The notes under the pieces were generated by a model. It saw nothing but the letters and a program-made list of their open reading frames with translations, made no database searches and was not told where the DNA came from. A DNA stretch of 64,000 nucleotides from Marinobacter sp. es.048 (GTDB lineage Bacteria > Pseudomonadota > Gammaproteobacteria > Pseudomonadales > Oleiphilaceae), in contig NZ_FYFA01000002.1 in NCBI RefSeq assembly GCF_900188435.1, positions 1,302,001-1,366,000 of the forward strand, read 5' to 3'. A program made the position numbers and the translations under genes. Numbering within the stretch: position 1 is the first letter of the stretch; every line of letters starts with the position of its first letter. Below, in pieces: positions 47,869 to 62,010 of the stretch.

Positions 47869-49122
47869 TTAGCCGTAGACAGGGAAACGGGCGCAGAGTG
47901 CACTTACCTGCTCACGAACCCGGCTGTTGACTGCCTCATCGTCCAGGTTATCGAGAATGTCGCAGATCCAGCCGGCGAGGTCGCGACACTCGGACTCGCC
48001 GAAACCACGGGTGGTAATTGCCGGGGTGCCAATGCGAAGACCGGAAGTGACGAACGGAGACCGAGGATCATTGGGAACCGCGTTCTTGTTCACGGTGATG
48101 TGGGCACGACCCAGCGCCGCATCCGCATCTTTTCCGGTAATGTCCTGTTTGATCAGGCTGACCAGGAACAGGTGGTTCTTGGTGCCACCGGAAACCACAT
48201 CATAGCCACGATCCACAAACACCTGGGCCATGGCGGAAGCATTCTTCACAACCTGCTGCTGGTAAGTCTTGAAATCGTCGCTCATGGCTTCCTTGAAGCA
48301 CACGGCCTTGGCGGCAATCACGTGCATCAGCGGGCCACCCTGGCCGCCCGGGAATACCGCAGAGTTCAGCTTTTTCTGCAGGTCAGCATCATCGCAGGCC
48401 AGGATCAGACCGCCGCGGGGACCGCGCAGGGTCTTGTGGGTTGTGGTCGCAATCACGTGGGCATGCGGAACCGGATCCGGGTAAACGCCGGCGGCTACGA
48501 GACCAGCCACGTGGGCCATATCAACGAACAGATAGGCACCCACCTTGTCGGCAATCTCGCGGAAGCGGGCAAAGTCCAGCTCCTGGGAGTAAGCGGAGAA
48601 GCCGGCAATAATCATTTTTGGCTTATGCTCAAGAGCCAGCGATTCGATTTCATCGTAGTCGAGAAGGCCGGTGTCGGTGTTAATACCGTACTGCACGGCG
48701 TTGTAGATCTTGCCGGAGAAGTTGACACTGGCGCCGTGAGTGAGGTGCCCACCATGGGCGAGGCTCATGCCCAGAACGGTGTCACCGGGCTTGAGCAGAG
48801 CCATGAAGACAGCGGAGTTGGCCTGGGAGCCGGAATGCGGCTGGACGTTGGCATAGGCAGCACCAAACAGCTCTTTGGCACGCTCAATCGCCAGATCTTC
48901 GGCAATATCCACGAACTCGCAGCCGCCATAGTAGCGCTTGCCCGGATAGCCTTCCGCGTACTTGTTGGTCAGCACGCTGCCCTGGGCTTCCATCACCCGG
49001 GGGCTGGTGTAGTTCTCGGACGCGATCAGCTCGATATGAGCTTCCTGGCGCTTCTCTTCCGCCTGCATGGCGTTCCAGAGTTCGTCGTCAAAGCCGGCGA
49101 TTTTCATTTCACGATTAAACAT
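47869..49122 (-). CDS. glyA: GlyA, serine hydroxymethyltransferase
   Basis: The 417-residue PLP enzyme shows the N-terminal signature [21 protein letters not shown] (about 32-52) and [20 protein letters not shown]. The cofactor lysine is in [16 protein letters not shown] (about 228). It interconverts serine and glycine and supplies one-carbon units to tetrahydrofolate. A TAGAAT -10-like hexamer lies at about 49203-49208 upstream (minus strand). It is divergent from ettA across a 398-bp gap that holds palindromic element B. Confidence 0.97.
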   Translation of the reverse strand: MFNREMKIAGFDDELWNAMQAEEKRQEAHIELIASENYTSPRVMEAQGSVLTNKYAEGYPGKRYYGGCEFVDIAEDLAIERAKELFGAAYANVQPHSGSQANSAVFMALLKPGDTVLGMSLAHGGHLTHGASVNFSGKIYNAVQYGINTDTGLLDYDEIESLALEHKPKMIIAGFSAYSQELDFARFREIADKVGAYLFVDMAHVAGLVAAGVYPDPVPHAHVIATTTHKTLRGPRGGLILACDDADLQKKLNSAVFPGGQGGPLMHVIAAKAVCFKEAMSDDFKTYQQQVVKNASAMAQVFVDRGYDVVSGGTKNHLFLVSLIKQDITGKDADAALGRAHITVNKNAVPNDPRSPFVTSGLRIGTPAITTRGFGESECRDLAGWICDILDNLDDEAVNSRVREQVSALCARFPVYG

Positions 49123-49353
49123 GGATGCGCTGCCCCTGTGTGCTTGGCTGGCCCGGAGAGCTTTGGCGATCTCCGCAGGCTCCCTGAAAAATTGGGCCGC
49201 TATTCTATCTTACAAACAGGTGAAAAATCACCCTTTATACCGTCCGCAGATACCGGCATGCGGCCAACTCCGGTTTCTGCTCAATTGCTATCACTGGTAG
49301 GTTTCGATACCTTACCCGATTACTGTTCTCAGGTACCGGCCCCCGTGGTGTCG

Positions 49354-49455
49354 GCCTCCGGGATGGGCGGTCCGGGATACGCTGTGAATACGTCCCTGTA
49401 AGCTCGACAAAATCATCCCTGATTTTGACGATCCCGGACCGCCCACCCCGGAGGC
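49354..49455. repeat. Palindromic intergenic element B
   Basis: Outer arms of 25 bp (49354-49378 and 49431-49455) are complementary except for one base. An inner stem (CAAAATCA 49408-49415, TGATTTTG 49420-49427) lies to the right of centre. A core reading CGCTGTGAATACGTCC follows the left arm. The same nested design and a closely similar core occur in element A near clpB. It lies in the divergent glyA/ettA promoter region, so it is not simply a terminator. The remainder of 49123-49520 holds the two genes' promoter regions and no other gene. Confidence 0.8.
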
Positions 49456-49520
49456 CTTGATCAGGCACCTGACGTGTATTCATTTCTCAAGCGACTGTTT
49501 GATAAAAGGATTCTGCCAAA

Positions 49521-51182
49521 ATGGCCCAATACGTTTACACCATGAACCGCGTGGGCAAGGTGGTCCCGCCCAAGCGCGAGATTCTGAAGGACATTTCACT
49601 GAGCTTCTTCCCTGGCGCCAAAATCGGCGTTCTGGGTCTCAACGGCGCCGGTAAATCCACCCTGCTCCGCATTATGGCGGGCGTGGATCAGGATTACATC
49701 GGTGAAGCCCGCCCGCAGCCCGGCATCAACGTGGGTTATCTGCCCCAGGAGCCGGAGCTGGACGAAGAGAAAACCGTCAAGGAAATCGTCGATGAGGCGG
49801 TTTCCGGTGTGCATGACGCCCTGGCAGAACTGGACCAGGTGTACGCAGCCTACGCCGAACCGGATGCGGATTTTGATGCCCTGGCCAAGAAGCAGGGCGA
49901 ACTCGAAGCCTACATCCAGGCCACCGACGGCCATGATATTGAACGCAAGATGGAAGTGGCCGCGGACGCGTTGCGCCTTCCACCCTGGGATCAGAAAGTG
50001 AGCGTTCTTTCCGGTGGTGAACGCCGCCGCGTGGCCCTGTGCCGTCTGCTGCTGGCCGGCCCGGACATGCTGCTACTTGATGAGCCTACCAACCACCTGG
50101 ATGCCGAATCCGTAGCCTGGCTGGAGCGCTTCCTCCACGACTATGAAGGAACCGTGGTCGCCATCACCCACGACCGATACTTCCTCGATAACGTCGCGGG
50201 CTGGATCCTGGAACTGGACCGTGGCCAAGGCATTCCGTTTGAAGGCAACTACAGCCAATGGCTGGAAAACAAGGAAAAGCGCCTGGAGATGGAATCCAAG
50301 CAGGAAGCCTCTCATCAGAAAGCCATCAAGCAGGAACTGGAGTGGGTGCGCAGCAATGCCAAGGGCCGCCAATCCAAGAGCAAGGCCCGTCTGGCACGCT
50401 TTGAGGAGATGAGCTCCCAGGAATTCCAGAAGCGCAACGAAACCAACGAACTCTACATTCCACCCGGACCACGCCTGGGTAACAAGGTGATTGAGGTGGA
50501 CGGCATCAGCAAGTCCTTCGGTGACCGCCTGCTGTATGAAGGCGTTTCTTTCAGCGTACCGCCGGGCGCCATTGTTGGCATTATCGGTGGTAACGGTGCC
50601 GGTAAATCCACCCTGTTCAAGATGATCGCAGGTTTCGACAAGCCGGATTCCGGCGACATTACCGTCGGGGAAACCGTGGAGCTGGCCTATGTGGACCAGA
50701 TGCGCGATCTGGACGGCAGCAAAACCGTCTGGGAAGAACTCTCCGACGGTAACGACATCATCAAGGTGGGCAACTACGAGACGCCCTCCCGGGCCTACGT
50801 TGGCCGTTTCAACTTCAAGGGCAGCGACCAGCAGAAGCGGGTTGGAGACCTGTCCGGTGGTGAACGCAATCGCCTGCACCTGGCCAAACTTCTGAAACAG
50901 GGCGGCAACGTGCTGCTGCTGGATGAGCCGACCAACGATCTCGACGTGGAAACCCTCCGCGCCCTGGAGGAAGCCCTGCTGAACTTCCCGGGCTCTGCCC
51001 TGGTGATCTCACACGATCGCTGGTTCCTCGACCGTGTGGCCAGCCATATCCTGGCGTTCGAAGATGATGGCGAGGTGGTGTACTTCGAAGGTAACTTCAC
51101 CGAGTACGACGAGGACTTCAAGAAGCGCAAGGGTGATTCGGCGATGCAGCCGCAGCGCATGAAGTACAAAAAGCTGGCCTGA
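49521..51182 (+). CDS. ettA: EttA, energy-dependent translational throttle ABC-F protein
   Basis: The 553-residue soluble protein has two ABC domains in tandem with Walker A GLNGAGKSTLLRI (about 40) and GGNGAGKSTLFKM (about 358), and signatures LSGGERRRVALCRLLL and LSGGERNRLHLAKLL. The arm insertion and the linker (YSQWLENKEKRLEMESKQEASHQ) are typical of EttA. It binds the ribosomal E site and gates the first elongation steps according to ATP/ADP ratio. Its stop overlaps the radA start by one base (TGATG). Confidence 0.95.
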   Translation: MAQYVYTMNRVGKVVPPKREILKDISLSFFPGAKIGVLGLNGAGKSTLLRIMAGVDQDYIGEARPQPGINVGYLPQEPELDEEKTVKEIVDEAVSGVHDALAELDQVYAAYAEPDADFDALAKKQGELEAYIQATDGHDIERKMEVAADALRLPPWDQKVSVLSGGERRRVALCRLLLAGPDMLLLDEPTNHLDAESVAWLERFLHDYEGTVVAITHDRYFLDNVAGWILELDRGQGIPFEGNYSQWLENKEKRLEMESKQEASHQKAIKQELEWVRSNAKGRQSKSKARLARFEEMSSQEFQKRNETNELYIPPGPRLGNKVIEVDGISKSFGDRLLYEGVSFSVPPGAIVGIIGGNGAGKSTLFKMIAGFDKPDSGDITVGETVELAYVDQMRDLDGSKTVWEELSDGNDIIKVGNYETPSRAYVGRFNFKGSDQQKRVGDLSGGERNRLHLAKLLKQGGNVLLLDEPTNDLDVETLRALEEALLNFPGSALVISHDRWFLDRVASHILAFEDDGEVVYFEGNFTEYDEDFKKRKGDSAMQPQRMKYKKLA

Positions 51183-52558
51183 TGGCGAAAACCAGAACCG
51201 CCTACGTCTGCACCGAATGCGGTGCAGACTATTCCAAATGGCAGGGCCAGTGCACGGCCTGCCAGGCCTGGAACACTATCAGTGAAGTCCGCGGCGTCAG
51301 TAGCAACAGCAAAGGCGCCCGCGGTGCCCGCTTTGAGGGATTTGCCGGCAGCTTGTCCGAGGTCCAGAGCCTGGATGACGTCAGCCTGGCAGAGCAGCCA
51401 CGCATCAGTTCCGGCATGCAGGAGTTCGATCGGGTCCTGGGCGGTGGCCTGGTCGAAGGCTCTGCCGTGCTTATGGGCGGCCACCCGGGCGCCGGCAAGA
51501 GCACACTTCTGCTCCAGGCCGTCTGCCATCTTGCTGCCAGCGTGCCTGCTTTGTATGTCACCGGTGAAGAATCCCTTCAACAGGTTGCCATGCGCGCCAA
51601 ACGGCTGGGCCTGCCGACCAAAGACCTGAAGATGCTGTCCGAAACCAGTGTCGAGCGCGTCATGCAGGTGGCCGAGGCGGAAAAACCCCGGATTCTGGTG
51701 GTAGACAGTATTCAGGTGATGCACATGGCGGATATCGAGTCCGCCCCGGGCAGTGTCTCCCAGGTACGCGAAAGCGCAGCCTACCTGACCCGTTTCGCCA
51801 AGCAGACGGGCACCATCCTGTTCCTGGTCGGCCACGTCACCAAAGACGGCAGCCTGGCCGGACCGAAAGTCCTGGAACACATGATCGACTGTTCGATTCT
51901 GCTGGAAGGCTCCAGCGACAGCCGTTATCGAACCCTGCGCGGCATCAAGAACCGTTTTGGTGCGGTGAATGAGCTGGGCGTCTTCGCCATGCTGGAACAG
52001 GGACTCAAGGAAGTGAAAAACCCCAGCGCGATTTTCCTGAACCGCGGCGAAGACGCGGCCCCGGGAAGCGTGGTGATGGTCGTCTGGGAAGGCACTCGCC
52101 CGATGCTGGTGGAAATCCAGGCTCTGGTGGACATGGCGCAGGGCGGTTACCCGAGACGGGTAGCCGTTGGCCTTGATCAGAACCGCCTGGCCATGCTCCT
52201 TGCCGTATTGCACCGCCACGGCGGCATGCATGTGTCCGACCAGGACGTGTTCGTGAACGTGGTTGGTGGCGTAAAGGTAAACGAAACCAGCGCCGACCTT
52301 GCACTGCTGGCCGCCATTGTCTCCTCCTTCCGCGACCGCGCCCTACCCCAGGACCTGGTGATCTTCGGCGAAGTTGGCCTCTCAGGGGAAATCCGCCCGG
52401 TTCCCAGCGGCCAGGAGCGCATCTATGAAGCCGCCAAACACGGCTTCACCCGGGCCCTGGTGCCGAAATCCAATGCCCCGCGCAAGGCCATCGACGGCAT
52501 GAAAGTGATTCCAGTGACTAAACTGAGTGACGCTCTTACTGCTCTGGAAGAGCTTTAA
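51182..52558 (+). CDS. radA: RadA (Sms), DNA-repair ATPase
   Basis: The 458-residue protein has an N-terminal zinc finger (CTECGADYSKWQGQCTACQAW, residues 10-30), a RecA-like core with Walker A GHPGAGKSTLLLQA (about 100) and the RadA-specific KNRFG motif (about 257). A Lon-protease-like domain ends the protein (GEVGLSGEIRPVPSGQERI). It drives branch migration during recombination. It is coupled to ettA. Confidence 0.96.
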   Translation: MAKTRTAYVCTECGADYSKWQGQCTACQAWNTISEVRGVSSNSKGARGARFEGFAGSLSEVQSLDDVSLAEQPRISSGMQEFDRVLGGGLVEGSAVLMGGHPGAGKSTLLLQAVCHLAASVPALYVTGEESLQQVAMRAKRLGLPTKDLKMLSETSVERVMQVAEAEKPRILVVDSIQVMHMADIESAPGSVSQVRESAAYLTRFAKQTGTILFLVGHVTKDGSLAGPKVLEHMIDCSILLEGSSDSRYRTLRGIKNRFGAVNELGVFAMLEQGLKEVKNPSAIFLNRGEDAAPGSVVMVVWEGTRPMLVEIQALVDMAQGGYPRRVAVGLDQNRLAMLLAVLHRHGGMHVSDQDVFVNVVGGVKVNETSADLALLAAIVSSFRDRALPQDLVIFGEVGLSGEIRPVPSGQERIYEAAKHGFTRALVPKSNAPRKAIDGMKVIPVTKLSDALTALEEL

Positions 52559-52622
52559 GCCTGCCATCTTCGAAGTCAACCTGCCCTACACGCAGTGGTG
52601 CCGGCGGCCGGCTAAAAAAGTT

Positions 52623-52991
52623 CTAATCAATGAGGTGGGCAAACTCTCGTTCGAGCAACGCCTGATCTCCCAGGTTCAGTTCCACTAGGCGTTTGAGGTG
52701 GGTTGCGCTGTCCAGGTCAATGTACTGGCATTTAAAACCGAGCCTGTGCGGCTCTATGTGCCTGAGCTCCACCGCCATCACAATACCCGCCTCATGATCA
52801 TTCAGGTGAACAATCACTTCACAGGGCTGCTTTAGCGGCACATCCCACCCTTCCGGCCGCTTCACCAGCACGCCTTTCAAGGAAATATCCAGCACCTCGG
52901 TCTTCCAGACAGACTCCTGGCAGTGAAGCTCGCAGGGCGCGTCGAATTCGATCCGGTGGAACCGGCGTTTTTCGGGATTCTTGGTGGGCAA
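52623..52991 (-). CDS. PilZ domain protein, probable c-di-GMP receptor
   Basis: The 122-residue single-domain protein has the two c-di-GMP-binding motifs: RRxxR (EKRRFHRIEFD, about 7-17) and DxSxxG (LDISLKGVLV, about 34-43). No other domain is present. It probably links c-di-GMP levels to an unidentified target, perhaps motility or the pili encoded in this window. It is a single gene, convergent with radA (64-bp gap). It is not PilZ itself, which normally sits beside holB. Confidence 0.88.
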   Translation of the reverse strand: MPTKNPEKRRFHRIEFDAPCELHCQESVWKTEVLDISLKGVLVKRPEGWDVPLKQPCEVIVHLNDHEAGIVMAVELRHIEPHRLGFKCQYIDLDSATHLKRLVELNLGDQALLEREFAHLID

Positions 52992-53133
52992 GCGGTTACT
53001 CCTGTTTACCAGTCATGTTTTAACTGACTATAGACCGGACAAAAGAATGCATCCAGAGGAGTTTTGGATTGTGCTGAGTTTGTCGGGTTACGGCACCCTA
53101 TGCGCGCCTAACCCGACCTACCGTGGTGCAGAA

Positions 53134-54198
53134 TTAGCGGTGATATTCCGGGCTGAGTTCAACCACGGCCTCAATGAACGCCTTGGCATGCTCCGGATCC
53201 ACATCCGGCGTAATGCCGTGACCAAGATTGAAGATATGGCCAGGACCGGAACCAAAGCGCCGCAGGATATCTGCCACTTCCTGGCGAATCCGCTCAGGCG
53301 GCGCATACAGCATGGCCGGATCCATGTTGCCCTGGAGGGCCACCCGGTCGCCTATGCGGGCGCGGGCGTCGCCGATATCGGTGGTCCAGTCCAGCCCAAC
53401 GGCATCCGCACCGGAATCGGCAATGGATTCCAGCCACTGGCCGCCGTTCTTGGTAAACAAAATCACCGGTATGCGGCGACCATCATTTTCGCGAATCAGG
53501 CCATCGACGATCTTCTTCATATAACGAAGCGAAAATTCTTCATACGCCCAGCTGCTTAAAACCCCACCCCAGGTATCGAAAATCTGTACGGCCTGGGCAC
53601 CTGCCTTGATCTGGCCGTTGAGGTAATCAATAACCGCATCCGCCAGATGGTCCAGCAAGCGGTGCATAACTTCAGGCTGGCCATACATGAGCTTCTTGGC
53701 CTCCCGGAAATCCTTGGACGAGCCACCTTCAATCATGTACGTCGCAAGAGTCCACGGGCTTCCGGAGAAGCCGATCAGGGGAACGCTGCCGCTCAGGGCT
53801 CCGCGGATGGTAGAAACCGCGTTCATGACGTAGTCCAGATCCACTTCAGCGCTGATTTTCGGCAAAGCCGCAACATCGGCTTCGGAGCGGATCGTATTCC
53901 GGAATTTCGGTCCCTCACCCGTTTCGAAGTACAGGCCCAGGCCCAATGCATCCGGAATGGTCAGGATGTCTGAAAACAGGATGGCCGCATCCAGCGGGAA
54001 GCGCTCCAGGGGCTGCAGAGTCACTTCGCAGGCCAACGGTGAGTTCTTGCACAGGCTGAGAAAATCCCCGGCCTTCGCCCTTGTCGCACGGTATTCCGGC
54101 AGGTACCGCCCTGCCTGTCGCATCATCCAAACCGGTGTGCGGTCCACGGGCTGGCGCATCAGGGCGCGCAGGAAACGGTCATTCTTCAGCTCGGTCAT
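53134..54198 (-). CDS. hemE: HemE, uroporphyrinogen decarboxylase
   Basis: The 354-residue protein has the family signatures [17 protein letters not shown] (about 21-37, substrate-binding arginines), [14 protein letters not shown] with catalytic Asp (about 72-85), [18 protein letters not shown] (about 141) and [16 protein letters not shown] near the end. It decarboxylates the four acetate side chains of uroporphyrinogen III in heme synthesis. It lies downstream of gltD but beyond that operon's terminator. Confidence 0.96.
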   Translation of the reverse strand: MTELKNDRFLRALMRQPVDRTPVWMMRQAGRYLPEYRATRAKAGDFLSLCKNSPLACEVTLQPLERFPLDAAILFSDILTIPDALGLGLYFETGEGPKFRNTIRSEADVAALPKISAEVDLDYVMNAVSTIRGALSGSVPLIGFSGSPWTLATYMIEGGSSKDFREAKKLMYGQPEVMHRLLDHLADAVIDYLNGQIKAGAQAVQIFDTWGGVLSSWAYEEFSLRYMKKIVDGLIRENDGRRIPVILFTKNGGQWLESIADSGADAVGLDWTTDIGDARARIGDRVALQGNMDPAMLYAPPERIRQEVADILRRFGSGPGHIFNLGHGITPDVDPEHAKAFIEAVVELSPEYHR

Positions 54199-54265
54199 AG
54201 GAAATCCAGCGTGTTCTGTACAAAGGGGAAAATTGAATGGGGAGCCATAATACCCGGTTTGCGGG

Positions 54266-54302
54266 AATAAAAAAGGGCGGCTTTCCCTTAGGAAACCGCC
54301 CC
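54266..54302 (-). terminator. Rho-independent terminator of gltBD
   Basis: On the minus strand GGGCGGTTTCC pairs with GGAAAGCCGCCC (one bulge, plus-strand 54275-54302). It is followed by TTTTTTATT (54274-54266), about 23 nt after the gltD stop. Confidence 0.88.
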
Positions 54303-54324
54303 CTGATCAGGATCAAACCTGCAA

Positions 54325-55761
<1,437 letters not shown>

Positions 55762-55815
55762 TCAATTTCGACAAGGGCGGCAGCCAGGCTGCACACCCCA
55801 AACCCTCTCAGCCTC

Positions 55816-58800
55816 TTATTCCGGACGTGCCCGGGTACTAGCCAGCAGGCTACGCAGGTTGGCAGCCTTCGGTTTCACCAGCCAGAAACGGCCAATGTAG
55901 TCGTCGAAATTCTCAAGAATGTGCTCAGCCCACTCACTGGCGGTTTCCGAAATATGCTCCCGAATAACGCCGCGCAGATGGTTACGGTAGGACTCCATGT
56001 CTTCGCTGGAAATCCGCTGAATCTCGACCAGCTCGTGGTTGTACTTGTCCACGAAGGTATTGTTGAGATCCATCACATAGGCAAAGCCACCGGTCATACC
56101 AGCGCCGAAATTGTGCCCCGTTGAGCCAAGAACTGTCACCAGACCACCCGTCATGTACTCACAACAGTGGTCACCCGCGCCTTCCACAACCGCATGGGCG
56201 CCGGAGTTACGGACCGCAAATCGTTCACCTGCCGTTCCTGCCGCGAAGAGCTTGCCGCCCGTCGCACCGTAAAGGCAAGTGTTGCCAACAATGGAGGTTT
56301 CCTGAGTCTTGAAAGCGCTGCCGCGGGGCGGCTTCACCACCAGCTTGCCACCGGTCATGCCCTTACCGACGTAGTCGTTGGCATCCCCTTCAAGGATCAG
56401 GTTGAGACCACCCACGTTCCAGACACCAAAGCTCTGGCCGGCGGTACCGGTCAGATCCAGGGTGATCGGTGCATCGACCATTCCCTGGTTACCATGGATC
56501 TGGGCAATTTCGCCAGAAAGGCGGGCACCGATGGAGCGGTCGCAGTTGGTTACCCGATAGGACCAGGCACCACCACTCTTTTCCTTGATCGCCGCAGCTG
56601 TATCCTGAACCATCTGTTCCGCGAGCTTACCCTCGTCGAACGGGTAATTCCGTTCCACCTGACAGGTCTGCGGCTTGTCCGCGGGAATATGGTCGTTGGA
56701 CAGCAGGCGACGGAGATCCAACTTCTTCTGGCGCTCGGTATCGCCCGGCAAGCGCTCCAGCAGATCAACGCGGCCGACCAGTTCTTCAAGGCTGCGCACG
56801 CCCAGCTTCGCCATCCACTCACGGGTTTCTTCAGCCACGAAGCGGAAGAAATTCATGGCCATTTCCACCGTGCCCTTGAAATGCTCTTCTCGGAGGTGGT
56901 CATTCTGCGTCGCGACACCGGTCGCGCAGTTATTCAGGTGGCAGATACGGAGGTATTTGCAGCCCAGCGCCACCATCGGCGTGGTACCGAAACCAAAACT
57001 CTCGGCACCCAGCATCGCGCCTTTCACCACATCCAGACCTGTCTTGATGCCGCCATCAGTCTGCAGACGGATTTTGCCCCGCAGATCGTTTGCCCTCAGT
57101 GCCTGCTGAGTTTCGGTCAGCCCGAGCTCCCAGGGAGAACCAGCGTAGCGAATAGAGGTCAGCGGACTTGCTGCCGTACCACCATCGTAGCCAGATACGG
57201 TAATAAGGTCGGCGTAGGCCTTCGCAACACCTGCCGCGATCGTACCGACACCTGGCTCAGAGACCAGTTTCACAGACACCAGGGCCTGGGGATTAACCTG
57301 CTTGAGGTCAAAAATCAGCTGGGCCAGATCCTCGATGGAGTAGATATCGTGGTGCGGCGGCGGTGAAATCAAGGTCACGCCGGGCACTGAATAGCGCAGA
57401 CGGGCAATCAGATCATTGACCTTGCCACCGGGCAGCTGGCCACCCTCACCGGGCTTCGCGCCCTGGGCAACCTTGATCTGCATGACATCAGCGCTGCGAA
57501 GATACTCGGCTGTAACGCCGAAACGCCCGGAGGCCACCTGCTTAATCTTGGAGCGCTTTTCGGTGCCATAGCGGGCCGGATCTTCGCCGCCCTCGCCAGA
57601 GTTCGAGCGACCACCCAGAGTGTTCATGGCAACCGCCAGGGCCTCGTGGGCCTCTGGAGACAGCGCACCAAGGGACATGGCCGCCGAATCGAAGCGCGGG
57701 AAAATGTTCTCTGCCGGCTCTACCTCGGAAAGGTCGATTGGCTTGAGGTCCTTCCGGAAGCCCAGAAGATCCCGGAGGGTTGCTACCGGACGTTCATTGA
57801 CCAGACCGGCATACTCTTTGTAGTGACCATAGTCGCCACTGGTTACCGCTTCCTGCAGTTTGCCAACTACATCCGGGTTAAATGCATGATATTCCTGGCC
57901 ATGGACGTACTTCAGCAGACCACCCTGGACAATGGGCTTTCGCGGCTTCCAGGCTACGGAGGCCAGTTGCTCCTGGTCCTGCTGGAAGTCGTAGAACCCT
58001 GCACCCTGGATCCTGCTTGGTACACCCTTGAAGCACAGGTCAACGACATCATCGGCCAGACCGATCGCCTCAAACAGCTGGGCACCGCGGTAGGAAGTGA
58101 TGGTCGAAATACCCATCTTCGAAAGTATCTTCAGCAGCCCCTTGTTGATGCCCTTCCGGTAGTTGTTCTTGGCATCGATCGGATCCATCAGCAGCTCGCC
58201 GGTACGGATCAGATCGTTCAGAACCTGATAGGCAAGGTACGGATAGACCGCCGTCGCACCAAAACCGAAGAGCACAGCGAAATGATGGGGATCGCGAGCC
58301 CAACCGGTTTCAACAACGATGTTGGAATCGCAGCGCAATCCTTTCTTGACCAAGTGGTGATGGACCGCACCGGTTGCCATCAGGGCATTGACCGGCAGTT
58401 CACCTTCCTTCAGATCTTTATCGGTGAGGATCAGCAGCACCTTACCATCCCGGACGGCCTGTTCCGCTTCCTCACAAACCTGGTGAATCGCCTGTTCCAG
58501 CCCCTGCTCCGGTCGGTAGCTCATGGAGATACGAGCAACCTCGAACCCCGGGCGGTCGTTGTTGGCAATCTTCAGGAACTTGGCCGGAGACAGTACAGGC
58601 GTGGTCAGGATTATACGATCCGCGTGATCGGCGGTTTCCTCGAACACGTTGCGCTCGGCACCCAGACATGTCTCCAGAGACATAACGATCGCCTCACGCA
58701 GAGGGTCGATCGCCGGGTTGGTGACCTGGGCGAATTTCTGACGGAAGTAGTCCGCTACGTGGCGTACCTTGCTTGAAAGCACGGCCATGGGGGTATCGTC

Positions 58801-60264
58801 ACCCATGGAACCGACAGCTTCCTGGCCGTTCTCCGCCAGCGGGCGCAAGACCTGGTCACGCTCTTCGAAGGACACCATGAACATCTTCTGATGAACCAGC
58901 AGCTCGTCGGCGTCCATCAGCCTGAAATCGGGGGTATCCTGATTCAGGGTGGTTTCCACTCGCAGGGCGTTCTCGCGAAGCCAGCGCTTGTAAGGCTGCG
59001 CCGTCTTCAGCCGCTGATCAATGTCCTTGGTATGCAGAACTTCACCGGATTCGGTGTCAATTGCCAGCATCTGACCCGGCCCGACACGGCCTTTGGCAAC
59101 CACGTCATCGGGCTGATAGCCGTAGGTACCGATCTCTGACGCCAGAGTAATAAAGTCATCTTTGGTGATAACCCACCGGGCCGGGCGGAGGCCGTTCCGA
59201 TCCAGCATACACACCGCATAACGGCCATCCGACATGACCAGACCTGCGGGGCCATCCCAGGGCTCCATGTGCATGGAGTTGTACTCATAGAACGCTCGCA
59301 ACTCGGAGTCCATGCTGTCGACATTCTGCCAGGCCGGCGGAATCATCATGCGAACCGCGCGGAACAGGTCAACGCCACCGGCAAGCAGCACTTCCAGCAT
59401 GTTGTCCATGCTTGAAGAGTCGGAACCTGTGAGGTTCACAAGCGGCTGCAGGGTCTGAAGATCCGGCAGTTCCGGTGAGCTGAACTTCGCAGCCCGGGCA
59501 ATAGCCCAGTTCCGGTTGCCGTCGATGGTGTTGATCTCACCATTGTGGGCCAGATACCGGAACGGCTGGGCCAGGGGCCACCGGGGCATGGTGTTGGTGG
59601 AGAACCGTTGGTGGAACACACAAATAGCCGTCTCAAGATCCGGGTCACCCAGGTCCTTGTAGAAGTTGGCAAGGTCCGCGGGCATCATCAGGCCCTTGTA
59701 GGCCAGGGTGCGATGCGACAGGCTACAGATATAGAATTCCGGATCCTCGGCCATATCGCTTTCGGCGTGCCGGCGACCTACGAACAGACTGATTGCAAAA
59801 TCTCGCTCTGTCTTGCCGGCAGGTACCACGAAAACCTGCTCAATGCGGGGCAGACAATCCAGCGCCATGGGGCCGAGGCAGCTGTCATCGACCGGCACTT
59901 CACGCCAGCCGAAAACCTCCAGTCCCTGCTCGGTCAACCGTTTCTCAATGGCTGCACGACCGGCAGAGGCCTTGGCCTCGTCGGGGTTCAGGAAGACCTG
60001 GCCGACCGCAAAGAGGTCGCCTGGCTCCTTGCCAAACGCTGCCTTGGCGGCTTTTTTCAGAAAGCCATCCGGGCTCTGGATCAGCAGGCCACAACCATCG
60101 CCGGTCTTTCCGTCTGCAGCGATACCACCTCGGTGGGTCATGCAGGTCAGAGACTCGATGGCAGTTTGCAACAACTTGTGGCTGGCCTCGCCCTTCATAT
60201 GAGCAATCAGACCGAATCCGCAGTTGTCCCTGAATTCATCGGGATGATACAAACCTGTCATCAT
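55816..60264 (-). CDS. gltB: GltB, glutamate synthase large subunit
   Basis: The 1482-residue protein has the class II amidotransferase nucleophile Cys15 ([17 protein letters not shown]), implying removal of a short propeptide. A central domain and an FMN-binding synthase domain follow ([18 protein letters not shown], about 900). The 3Fe-4S cluster is [16 protein letters not shown] (about 1098), and a beta-helical GXGXG domain ends it. It transfers the glutamine amide to 2-oxoglutarate, giving two glutamates. An alternative start is the next codon, also ATG. The promoter lies about 95-120 bp upstream. Confidence 0.97.
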   Translation of the reverse strand: MMTGLYHPDEFRDNCGFGLIAHMKGEASHKLLQTAIESLTCMTHRGGIAADGKTGDGCGLLIQSPDGFLKKAAKAAFGKEPGDLFAVGQVFLNPDEAKASAGRAAIEKRLTEQGLEVFGWREVPVDDSCLGPMALDCLPRIEQVFVVPAGKTERDFAISLFVGRRHAESDMAEDPEFYICSLSHRTLAYKGLMMPADLANFYKDLGDPDLETAICVFHQRFSTNTMPRWPLAQPFRYLAHNGEINTIDGNRNWAIARAAKFSSPELPDLQTLQPLVNLTGSDSSSMDNMLEVLLAGGVDLFRAVRMMIPPAWQNVDSMDSELRAFYEYNSMHMEPWDGPAGLVMSDGRYAVCMLDRNGLRPARWVITKDDFITLASEIGTYGYQPDDVVAKGRVGPGQMLAIDTESGEVLHTKDIDQRLKTAQPYKRWLRENALRVETTLNQDTPDFRLMDADELLVHQKMFMVSFEERDQVLRPLAENGQEAVGSMGDDTPMAVLSSKVRHVADYFRQKFAQVTNPAIDPLREAIVMSLETCLGAERNVFEETADHADRIILTTPVLSPAKFLKIANNDRPGFEVARISMSYRPEQGLEQAIHQVCEEAEQAVRDGKVLLILTDKDLKEGELPVNALMATGAVHHHLVKKGLRCDSNIVVETGWARDPHHFAVLFGFGATAVYPYLAYQVLNDLIRTGELLMDPIDAKNNYRKGINKGLLKILSKMGISTITSYRGAQLFEAIGLADDVVDLCFKGVPSRIQGAGFYDFQQDQEQLASVAWKPRKPIVQGGLLKYVHGQEYHAFNPDVVGKLQEAVTSGDYGHYKEYAGLVNERPVATLRDLLGFRKDLKPIDLSEVEPAENIFPRFDSAAMSLGALSPEAHEALAVAMNTLGGRSNSGEGGEDPARYGTEKRSKIKQVASGRFGVTAEYLRSADVMQIKVAQGAKPGEGGQLPGGKVNDLIARLRYSVPGVTLISPPPHHDIYSIEDLAQLIFDLKQVNPQALVSVKLVSEPGVGTIAAGVAKAYADLITVSGYDGGTAASPLTSIRYAGSPWELGLTETQQALRANDLRGKIRLQTDGGIKTGLDVVKGAMLGAESFGFGTTPMVALGCKYLRICHLNNCATGVATQNDHLREEHFKGTVEMAMNFFRFVAEETREWMAKLGVRSLEELVGRVDLLERLPGDTERQKKLDLRRLLSNDHIPADKPQTCQVERNYPFDEGKLAEQMVQDTAAAIKEKSGGAWSYRVTNCDRSIGARLSGEIAQIHGNQGMVDAPITLDLTGTAGQSFGVWNVGGLNLILEGDANDYVGKGMTGGKLVVKPPRGSAFKTQETSIVGNTCLYGATGGKLFAAGTAGERFAVRNSGAHAVVEGAGDHCCEYMTGGLVTVLGSTGHNFGAGMTGGFAYVMDLNNTFVDKYNHELVEIQRISSEDMESYRNHLRGVIREHISETASEWAEHILENFDDYIGRFWLVKPKAANLRSLLASTRARPE

Positions 60265-60358
60265 AAGCGTTCTCTCACGTAAAAATGCTTTTCAATCAAA
60301 GGGTTAATTGGTGCACAGCCATACGACCACCCTTTGACACTGAAAATGGGGGCTGGCC

Positions 60359-60387
60359 ATTTTACACACGTAGAAATACGTACTCAA
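60359..60387 (-). promoter_or_regulatory. gltBD promoter
   Basis: On the minus strand TTGAGT (60387-60382), a 17-nt spacer and TAAAAT (60364-60359) form a near-consensus sigma-70 promoter in the 212-bp gap upstream of gltB. The gap contains no gene. No clear regulator site was recognised. Confidence 0.65.
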
Positions 60388-60476
60388 ATCGGCGTGGAAT
60401 TATTGTGGGAAGCCGGAACCGGAATTACCAGTCTACAATGTTATGGAACAACGAGTTAGCACCAGAAATGACGGCG

Positions 60477-61955
<1,479 letters not shown>

Positions 61956-62010
61956 GGGTCTTCCTTGTTTGCTGGTCCGTTACCAAATCATTGAAGCCCT
62001 CTGGCCGGCA

